Shown: one piece after another, positions 4,263-9,106 of the stretch | Position numbering within the stretch: the first letter of the stretch is position 1 | How the letters are laid out: every line of letters starts with the position of its first letter | Source: Patescibacteria group bacterium | GTDB lineage: Bacteria; Patescibacteriota; Minisyncoccia; Minisyncoccales; CG1-02-41-26 | Reading direction: 5' to 3' | Length of the DNA: 9,106 nucleotides | NCBI GenBank assembly: GCA_020724125.1 | Contig: DYHM01000025.1 | Location: 1-9,106 of the forward strand | Position numbers and translations under genes: made by a program | The notes under the pieces: model-generated | What the model was told of the DNA's origin: nothing | Database searches by the model: none | The model's input: the letters and a program-made list of their open reading frames with translations, nothing else

Positions 4263-4769
4263 TTAGAACGCTTTTCTTTTAAAAATTCTTTTTAAGCCTC
4301 TTGTTTGTTTTTTCCAAACTCCCTGCCTTGAGGCCAAAAATTTTTCTTTTATTTCTTTTCTGGTTTTTTGAGTTAATTCTTTTTTTTCTTTTATTTCGCT
4401 TTTAGAAATTTCTTTCTTTTGTTGCATTTCTTCTTTTTTTTCACCTTCTAAAATTAGAGTAATATGAGATGTTTTTTTTTGAATTGGGCCCACTACTCCT
4501 CTGGCTCTTGGTCTTCCTCTTTTTAATTTCGGTCCTTCATCTACTTTTATTTGAGAGATATAAAGAGAATTTGAATCCAATTGAAAATTATTTTTAGCGT
4601 TAGCTATGGCGGATTTTAAAAGATTAGTCATGGGCTGAGACGACTTTTTTGTTGTAAATCTTAAAATAGACAAAGCCCTTTCGACTGGTTTATTCCGAAT
4701 TAAATCAGCGACTAACCGAATTTTCCGCGGCGCTATCCGAAAATAATTTAATTTAGCAACAACCTGCAT
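4263..4769 (-). CDS. rplV: 50S ribosomal protein L22 (uL22) with C-terminal extension
   Basis: L22 contacts all domains of 23S rRNA and lines the exit-tunnel constriction with its long beta-hairpin. Residues 1-108 are a complete L22: RIAPRKIRLVADLIRNKPVERALSIL, SAIANAKNN at 53-61, and the hairpin region EGPKLKRGRPRARGVVGPIQ with SHITLIL (78-107). Residues 109-168 add about 60 Lys/Glu-rich residues, probably helical, ending in a basic segment (TRGLKRIFKRKAF). Typical L22 ends near residue 110, so the extension is unusual. This is the first ribosomal gene of the cluster here; rpsS, normally directly upstream, is absent. No Shine-Dalgarno precedes the ATG. Confidence 0.97.
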   Translation of the reverse strand: MQVVAKLNYFRIAPRKIRLVADLIRNKPVERALSILRFTTKKSSQPMTNLLKSAIANAKNNFQLDSNSLYISQIKVDEGPKLKRGRPRARGVVGPIQKKTSHITLILEGEKKEEMQQKKEISKSEIKEKKELTQKTRKEIKEKFLASRQGVWKKQTRGLKRIFKRKAF

Positions 4770-4796
4770 ATTTATTTAATTTAAATCAAAAAATAA

Positions 4797-4817
4797 CTAA
4801 AGAACAAAAATCTTTAG
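4797..4817 (-). terminator. possible weak terminator or leader hairpin before rplV
   Basis: CTAAAGA (4797-4803) and TCTTTAG (4811-4817) form a perfect 7-bp stem with a 7-nt loop. On the minus strand it is followed by TTATTTTTTG. It lies in the 56-bp gap between the metallopeptidase-like gene and rplV, so it might separate the two transcripts. The stem is AT-rich and short, and chance is plausible. Confidence 0.3.
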
Positions 4818-4825
4818 AATTTGTT

Positions 4826-6202
4826 TCATTCCTTTTTTAGTTTTTTTGAAATTTTCTTTAAAAGAGGAGAGAAGTTTTTTTGAAAAGTTTTCATTTGGCT
4901 ATAATTATTAATAAATTCCTCTGTCTCTTTATAGGTTCCGAGGGCTATGTAATATTCTAAAACACGACAAAATTCGCTGATACAAAGATAAAGTTTAGAA
5001 AAATCAACTTTAAGAAAGTTGTTTTTTTTGTCTATTTCAACTGCTTTTTTTTCTAAAAAGAAATTTTGAATAATAACCATTCCTAAGGTATATGATTTCA
5101 CATCAGGGTTCTTTAAAAAATCTTGCCACCAAGTGAAATTACGACAAATATGCATAATTAAAATCGACTCTAATTCTTTTGAAGTTAAAACATCTTTTAA
5201 AAGGAGGGTTCCACAGCATTCAATCCCTAAGATATAAGCATAAAGTTCATTAATAATAGGGAAAATATTTTTTAACCTTTCTTCAGCGCCTTGATAATAA
5301 AGCAAATTATGAGCAATTTCATGGATTAAAATACATTTAAAAGAAGCTTTATAAAGTTCTTTTTCTGAATAAGATTTTTGGAAGTTTTTGTTAAAAAGAG
5401 TTTTAAAAATTGGAAATTCATCTTTTTTGAAATTTTCTTTAAGCGAATCTTCGGAAATGGTTAAAATCAAACCATATTTTTCTATTAAATAAATTTCATT
5501 GGGGAGGGTAGAGCCGGTAAACATAAAGTCTGCGCTTAAACCAGAAAAAATAGGAGTTTTTTCAATTCTAATTTCAATCTTTGGGGGTTTAATTTTAACC
5601 GAACCAAATAAAATTTTTCTTTCACTGCTTAAAATTATCTCTTTAAATTTTTTAGCTTCTTCGGTCCTTTTTTTATCTAAAATTCCTACCCAATTGTCAT
5701 AAGCGCGTTTTTTATGAAAAAGTTTATCTAAATAAGACTCAGAAGGACCAGTAAGAAAACCAAATTTAGAATTTCCGGTTTTTAAGAATTGAATATTACT
5801 TTTATCGTAATCGTCATTAAGAAGAGATTCGGCTCGGAGTAAAAGATATTTTTTAAAATTTTTATCATCAGAAAGCGAAGCTGCTTGTTTTAAAATTTCG
5901 GAAATTTTTTTCAATTCTTTTTTAAATCTGACGCAAAAAGGCATGGTTATCAATTTGCCAGATTTATCTCTTTCAACGAAAGTATAGGGGTCTAAAATAG
6001 AGGGGTCTTTTTTAGCCGCCTCTTCAATTTCTTCTTTAGTGGCATTATGGGGATAAAAATTGGCTCCGGGATATTTACTGTTTTTTTGTTTTAAATAAAG
6101 AGGAGCCATAAGCTCCGCCGCTAAAATCAACTTATCTAAAAGAAGCCTTTCTTTTGATGAAAGTTTGCTAATGTCGGGATTAAATTTTTTAATAGCGTTC
6201 AT
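4826..6202 (-). CDS. zinc metallopeptidase-like protein, DPP III (M49)-related
   Basis: The 458-residue protein has a thermolysin-type zinc motif, HEIAH at 294-298, with a likely third ligand Glu319 in INELYAYILG. Several blocks resemble the bacterial DPP III-like M49-related family: RLLLDKLILAAELMAPLYLKQ (19-39), ATKEEIEEAAKKDP (54-67), PFCVRFKKELKKISEILKQAASL (88-110), YLLLRAESLLNDDY (119-132), FLTGPSESYLDKLF (149-162) and LPNE (233-236). That family cleaves dipeptides or small substrates in the cytoplasm. No signal peptide or membrane segment is seen. The segment between HEIAH and Glu319 seems shorter than in relatives, and the common EEGKAD is NELYAY, so substrate range or activity may differ. 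It lies between greA and rplV on the same strand, an unusual site. The family call is by remembered motif, not by search. Confidence 0.65.
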   Translation of the reverse strand: MNAIKKFNPDISKLSSKERLLLDKLILAAELMAPLYLKQKNSKYPGANFYPHNATKEEIEEAAKKDPSILDPYTFVERDKSGKLITMPFCVRFKKELKKISEILKQAASLSDDKNFKKYLLLRAESLLNDDYDKSNIQFLKTGNSKFGFLTGPSESYLDKLFHKKRAYDNWVGILDKKRTEEAKKFKEIILSSERKILFGSVKIKPPKIEIRIEKTPIFSGLSADFMFTGSTLPNEIYLIEKYGLILTISEDSLKENFKKDEFPIFKTLFNKNFQKSYSEKELYKASFKCILIHEIAHNLLYYQGAEERLKNIFPIINELYAYILGIECCGTLLLKDVLTSKELESILIMHICRNFTWWQDFLKNPDVKSYTLGMVIIQNFFLEKKAVEIDKKNNFLKVDFSKLYLCISEFCRVLEYYIALGTYKETEEFINNYSQMKTFQKNFSPLLKKISKKLKKE

Positions 6203-6253
6203 AATAATAATTTAAAGTTCAAAGTTTAAAATTCAAAGTTAAAAATTAAATTT

Positions 6254-6298
6254 GAAACTTATAGAAATTTATTGCTTCAATGAATTTCTATTAGTTTC
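6254..6298. repeat. 16-bp hairpin with one mismatch
   Basis: GAAACTTATAGAAATT (6254-6269) pairs with AATTTCTATTAGTTTC (6283-6298) at 15 of 16 positions across a 13-nt loop. It lies downstream of greA and upstream of the metallopeptidase-like gene. On the minus strand a T-rich but interrupted stretch follows (AAATTTAATTTTTAAC), so it could act as an AT-rich terminator for greA or stabilise mRNA ends. Confidence 0.65.
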
Positions 6299-6320
6299 CA
6301 TTAATTTGTATTTTATTTTA

Positions 6321-6352
6321 CATTTTGATTTTTGCATTTTGAATTTTATTTA
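6321..6352. repeat. 32-bp repeat overlapping the greA stop codon, copy 2
   Basis: It is 31 of 32 bases identical to 2489-2520; the only difference is A6342 against C2510. The TAA stop of greA (6346-6348) lies inside it. Both copies have the same orientation relative to the upstream gene. Confidence 0.8.
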
Positions 6353-6819
6353 TATTCTATCTTCAATATTCGGCAAGTATGATTAACTAATTCTGTCTGA
6401 ACCACAACTTTATCTCCCACCATATGACCGATGAGGGCTTTTCCTATTGGAGATTCGTTGGATATTTTTTTCTGAGCCGGATCTGTTTCCAAAGTGCTTA
6501 CGATGGTAAACTCGTCAATTTCGTTATCTAACTCAATTTTCACTGTTGCCCCTAAATAAATCTTATCTCTTTCTTTTTTTGGAAGAGGTTTGAGTAATTC
6601 AAAATTCTTTAAAACCTCTTCAATTTTTTTAATCCTTGATTCTAAATATTCAAATTCTTCCTCATAAGCAAGGGCTTCTGCGTTTACTTCATCGGACTCC
6701 AAAAAATAGGGCGCTTCTTTTTCGCTTCTAATTTTTTTTAATTTCAACAATCCTTGGTATTCTTCTTTTATCTTTTTAAGTCCTTCTTTAGTTAGATAAT
6801 TTTTTTTATTTTCCTCCAT
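6346..6819 (-). CDS. greA: GreA/GreB-family transcription elongation factor
   Basis: The protein rescues backtracked RNA polymerase by inserting a coiled coil into the secondary channel to stimulate transcript cleavage. It is 157 residues, normal for GreA. The N-terminal coiled coil spans about 7-75 (YLTKEGLKKIKEEYQ at the start). The C-terminal FKBP-like domain has GATVKIELDNEIDEFTIV (90-107) and SPIGKALIGHMVGDKVVV (123-140), both diagnostic. The tip, usually GDLxENAEY with two catalytic acidic residues, reads ESDEVNAEALAY (41-52). Aligned on NAE, the two key acidic positions are Ser and Val, with D43 and E44 displaced, so cleavage activity is uncertain. A promoter-like TTGACA lies upstream. 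Confidence 0.88.
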   Translation of the reverse strand: MEENKKNYLTKEGLKKIKEEYQGLLKLKKIRSEKEAPYFLESDEVNAEALAYEEEFEYLESRIKKIEEVLKNFELLKPLPKKERDKIYLGATVKIELDNEIDEFTIVSTLETDPAQKKISNESPIGKALIGHMVGDKVVVQTELVNHTCRILKIEYK

Positions 6820-6834
6820 ATTCTTTTTTCTTTT

Positions 6835-6862
6835 AATTTAACTGGTAATTAATTATTGTCAA
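6835..6862 (-). promoter_or_regulatory. candidate promoter for greA
   Basis: On the minus strand a perfect -35 hexamer TTGACA (6857-6862) is followed after 16 nt by TAAATT (6835-6840), a four-of-six match to TATAAT. The ATG at 6819 would then have a very short leader. It lies in the 61-bp gap after the nuclease gene. The -35 is convincing; the -10 is not strong. Confidence 0.4.
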
Positions 6863-6880
6863 GCAACAAGCAATACTTGT

Positions 6881-8143
6881 CTAAAATAAAGTTTTTTGAC
6901 CCTTAACTTTTTTTATTTCTTGGGGCTGAAATATCCGAATTTTTCCGTAAACACCATCGTAACCCGGATCAACATAAACCATTCCTTCTCTTACCCTTAT
7001 AATTCCTTCGGTAATTTCCGGCAAGGTAATTGATTTTAAGTCCCGATAAGGAACATTAAGTAAAATTTCCAGCTCGTTATCAAATTTTCCAATTAGATTT
7101 TTATACTCTTCCTCAACTTGTTTTGTTCCTGGTGAAATATTTAAAGCATCGGCAATTATCTCTTCTAATGGAATCAACGCCTTAAAAGGAATTGCTTCAT
7201 TTGGTTTAAAACCTTCTGGTTTATCGGCTAATTCTTCCACTCGATTTAAAACACCAATTGTTAAAGGTTTCCCGCAATGAGGGCAAAGATTATTATATTT
7301 TTTTGATTCTTGGGGAGATAATTTGACATTGCAAAATCGATGGCCATCAAGGTGGTACTTTCCTTCTTCGGGAAAAAATTCAATTGTATATGTCAATCGC
7401 AGGCCCACAGGGGGTCGTTCTTTGTATTTTATCGCGGCCGCAATTGATTGATAATTTAATTCACTTCCTTCAAAAACATTAGCTTCTCTTCCTATTTTTG
7501 CCGGACTGTGCGAGTCGCTATTTGAGATCAAGGTAATTCTTCGACCATCGGGCATTCGCCAAAGCATTTCAGGACTTGCTGAAAGTCCTGTTTCGCCGGC
7601 AAAAATATATTTTGAATATTCTTCAAAGCATTCTTCAATTGAATCAAAGCCGGATTTAGAACCAAATAAAGAAAACCAGGGGGTCATTAAATGACTCGGG
7701 ACGACTAAACAATCCGAAGAGATATTTAAAACGATTTTTACTAATTCTTTAACATCCAGTCCTAAAATTGGCCTACCATCAGCTTTTAAATTTCCGATCC
7801 AACTCAAACGGGTATTAATTTTTTCAACAACTTCAAAAGAAGGAGCGAAAATTATAAGATGAATTTTTCTAACCTTTCCTTTTTTTGAATAAATACAACT
7901 AATTTCAGCGGTTAAAATAAAACGAATTTGGCTATCAGAATTTTTTAATTTAAACAAACCGATTTCAGTCGGTTCTAATTTTTCTCTTAAATTTTTAAAC
8001 CATTCAGGGTGACTGAAATCGCCGCTCCCTAAAACTTTAATTCCTTTAATTTTCGCCCATTTATCAAGATTTTCTAAATCCATCTGAGGAGAAGTGGCCC
8101 GGGAATATTTAGAGTGAATATGAAAATCAGCTATAAATTTCAT
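6881..8143 (-). CDS. PHP-family nuclease, endonuclease Q type
   Basis: Endonuclease Q nicks DNA 5' of deaminated bases (uracil, hypoxanthine) and abasic sites. I choose the ATG at 8143 (420 residues), because it places the PHP motif at the N-terminus as in relatives; a TTG at 8158 would add five residues. Metal ligands visible: DFHIH (D6, H8, H10), SGDFSHPEW (D42, H45), TAEIS (E80), KIHLIIF (H95), PSHLMTPWFSLFG (H151), AGETGLS (E184), SNSDSH (D210, H212). A zinc site follows at about 264-290 with HLDGHRFC and CPHCGKPLTIGVLNRVEELADKP, typical of EndoQ. It ends in QKTLF, which fits the bacterial sliding-clamp motif QxxLF. Such proteins are often mislabelled UvrD-like helicase; no helicase motifs are present. 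No Shine-Dalgarno beyond AGG 3 nt before ATG. Confidence 0.85.
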   Translation of the reverse strand: MKFIADFHIHSKYSRATSPQMDLENLDKWAKIKGIKVLGSGDFSHPEWFKNLREKLEPTEIGLFKLKNSDSQIRFILTAEISCIYSKKGKVRKIHLIIFAPSFEVVEKINTRLSWIGNLKADGRPILGLDVKELVKIVLNISSDCLVVPSHLMTPWFSLFGSKSGFDSIEECFEEYSKYIFAGETGLSASPEMLWRMPDGRRITLISNSDSHSPAKIGREANVFEGSELNYQSIAAAIKYKERPPVGLRLTYTIEFFPEEGKYHLDGHRFCNVKLSPQESKKYNNLCPHCGKPLTIGVLNRVEELADKPEGFKPNEAIPFKALIPLEEIIADALNISPGTKQVEEEYKNLIGKFDNELEILLNVPYRDLKSITLPEITEGIIRVREGMVYVDPGYDGVYGKIRIFQPQEIKKVKGQKTLF

Positions 8144-8183
8144 AATCCTAAAAAACAAAAGAACTGATTGCTTTCTTGTATTA

Positions 8184-8189
8184 ATTATA
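8184..8189 (-). promoter_or_regulatory. candidate -10 element upstream of the EndoQ-like gene
   Basis: A perfect TATAAT on the minus strand lies 40 nt before the ATG at 8143, in the 120-bp gap after the MgtC-type gene. I find no good TTGACA-like hexamer 16-18 nt further upstream. In such an AT-rich genome a lone TATAAT can arise by chance. Confidence 0.3.
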
Positions 8190-8263
8190 GGCAGGTTTAT
8201 TGTTTTTAAAACCTTGTTGGCGTCCTTGGCCGGCCGGGAGATTCATTTTCTTTTCATTTTCTT

Positions 8264-8698
8264 TTAATAAACCTTTTTTATTTTAGTTAGATATTTTAAT
8301 ATTTTTTCCTCTATTAAACCAAAACCAAATAAAATCAATAAGACAAAAAAAGCGCCAATAATAGCCAAAGAATAAAATCCGGAGCCGATTGTAAACCCAA
8401 TGGCAGCTGTTGTCCATAAACCAGCGGCGGTTGTTACTCCCTCTATTCGATTTTCAGTTCTAAAAATTGTTCCTGCTCCAATAAAACCAACCCCTACCGC
8501 TATGCCAATAACAATTGATGGATCTATAATTTTTAATTTAGCGAGAGAAATGGAAACGATAGTAAAAAGACAAGCGCCCAAAGAGACCAAACTATATGTT
8601 TGAAATCCTGCCTCTCTTTTTTTTGTTTCTCTTTCTAAACCAAGAATACCGCCCAAAATCAAGGCTAAAACTAACTTAAAAATAATTTGAAATTCCAT
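8264..8698 (-). CDS. MgtC/SapB-family membrane protein
   Basis: Members of this family are small inner-membrane proteins linked to magnesium limitation, acid or virulence responses; the molecular activity differs by member. The 144-residue protein has about five hydrophobic segments (near 4-20, 33-53, 60-78, 87-106, 108-128). Family signatures are GLERETKKREAGFQTYSLVSLGA (20-42), GVGFIGAGTIF (69-79) and GVTTAAGLWTTAAIGFTIGSGFY (87-109). The conserved charged residues LERE and R28 are present. It ends soon after the last membrane helix and lacks the C-terminal soluble domain found in Salmonella MgtC, so it matches the short SapB-like form. No leader structure for magnesium sensing is evident. 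Confidence 0.9.
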   Translation of the reverse strand: MEFQIIFKLVLALILGGILGLERETKKREAGFQTYSLVSLGACLFTIVSISLAKLKIIDPSIVIGIAVGVGFIGAGTIFRTENRIEGVTTAAGLWTTAAIGFTIGSGFYSLAIIGAFFVLLILFGFGLIEEKILKYLTKIKKVY

Positions 8699-8741
8699 AT
8701 AAATCTTTTAAGAATAAGTCTTTTAAGAAAAGTTGAAAAAA

Positions 8742-9011
8742 TTAAGCAAGCTTGTATACCTTATAACCTTCTCTAACTTTTTCTTTTACTTTTAAACCAA
8801 TCGCATCGCCATTTTTAGCTTTTTCTATTTTTTGCCGTTCGCTTTCCATTGATTCAACTTCTTGAGTAAAATCTGTTGTTTCTCCTCCCTTGATTCGAAT
8901 ATTATCGCCTTCTTTCAAAGCGCCTTCCAAGGCAATTACAGCTACTTTTAAATGGTCAAAATAATGAGTAATTTTGCCAATAAATTTTTCTTTTTTTTGA
9001 ATCTCGGCCAT
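8742..9011 (-). CDS. stand-alone EF-Tu domain II-like protein
   Basis: The 89-residue protein is a single small beta-barrel resembling domain II of translational GTPases. FIGKITHYFDHLKVAVIALEGALKEGDNIRIKGG (10-43) is the usual GxVxxy-xxxxVAxVxLxxxLkvGDxIxIxG pattern. SMESERQKIEKAKNGDAIGLKVKEKVREGYKVYKL (54-88) matches the MQ-x-v-xxAxxGxxVGlkv closing half. No GTP-binding domain is present here. Such short proteins are usually annotated as translation elongation factor-like; the barrel is also similar to the C-terminal domain of U32 peptidases. Function is unknown. The ATG at 9011 follows an A/T-rich leader without Shine-Dalgarno. Confidence 0.8.
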   Translation of the reverse strand: MAEIQKKEKFIGKITHYFDHLKVAVIALEGALKEGDNIRIKGGETTDFTQEVESMESERQKIEKAKNGDAIGLKVKEKVREGYKVYKLA

Positions 9012-9106
9012 AATTTAAAAAAAATTCTAAACTTAAAAATTCCCGACCTTTATAATAAAGATGTTGTTTGATAATATTTTGAGGTATTTTTATAATTTTT
9101 CCCTTT
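9012..9106. other. non-coding right end of window
   Basis: This A/T-rich stretch upstream of the EF-Tu domain II-like gene holds no ORF. On the minus strand TTATTATAAAGG at about 9047-9058 resembles a -10 region but lacks a recognisable -35. The promoter of the gene at 9011 is probably here, but cannot be fixed. Confidence 0.3.

Noticed and set aside
5499..5702. Plus-strand ORF of 67 codons inside the metallopeptidase-like gene
   Set aside because: It is antisense to a clear coding gene, with no ribosome-binding site or family resemblance.
6881..8158. UvrD-like helicase label and TTG start for the PHP protein
   Set aside because: No Walker or helicase motifs occur; the residues are those of a PHP nuclease. 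The TTG at 8158 adds five residues before the usual start of the PHP motif, so ATG at 8143 is preferred.
8229..8236. GGCCGGCC palindrome in the spacer between the MgtC-type and EndoQ-like genes
   Set aside because: It is striking in AT-rich DNA, but it is a single 8-bp palindrome without loop, repeat partner or flanking structure; probably chance or a relic.
8400..8603. Plus-strand ORF of 67 codons inside the MgtC-type gene
   Set aside because: It is antisense to a well-supported membrane protein gene.
1..9106. A new multi-gene defence, mobile or secretion system
   Set aside because: I looked for nucleases with partner genes, toxin-antitoxin pairs, recombinases, transposases, reverse transcriptases and phage genes. 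Apart from the single EndoQ-like repair nuclease, none is present.

Overview
The window looks like chromosome from a reduced-genome, AT-rich bacterium of the Candidate Phyla Radiation (Patescibacteria, Parcubacteria-like). This is inference. It rests on the very low GC, short compact proteins, divergent ribosomal proteins, a near-absence of Shine-Dalgarno sequences, and spacers packed with short AT-rich families (AATTC-, GGATTTGG- and ATTCG-type words) that I associate with such genomes. Every gene I can support is on the minus strand, so transcription runs from high to low coordinates.

In transcription order, the right third (about 9011 to 6346) holds a stand-alone EF-Tu domain II-like protein, a short MgtC/SapB-type membrane protein, a PHP-family nuclease of the endonuclease Q type with a C-terminal QKTLF clamp-binding-like tail, and a GreA-like transcript cleavage factor with a divergent active tip. 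A 458-residue zinc metallopeptidase-like protein (DPP III/M49-related, HEIAH) follows at 6202-4826.

The centre (4769 to 1617) is the middle of the S10/spc ribosomal protein cluster in canonical order: rplV, rpsC, rplP, rpmC, rpsQ, rplN, rplX. The cluster is cut at both ends. The genes expected upstream (rplB, rpsS) are replaced by the metallopeptidase and greA. Those expected downstream (rplE, rpsN/rpsZ, rpsH) are replaced by a tRNA-Val(GAC) gene and two unrecognised ORFs. Two spacers of nearly 200 bp inside the cluster are filled with repeats.

The left end (1239 to 1) holds a charged 197-residue protein with a 15-bp in-frame tandem duplication. Next comes a small, very basic ORF with the only near-perfect Shine-Dalgarno in the window and an apparent -1 frameshift at an A8 run. 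After it lie a hairpin with T-runs on both sides and about 240 bp without a supported gene.

Most of the window is housekeeping. I see no defence system, CRISPR array, prophage or complete mobile element. The items most worth following are the frameshifted small basic ORF, the EndoQ-like protein with its clamp-binding-like tail, the broken ribosomal operon, the metallopeptidase next to it, and the repeat families in the spacers.
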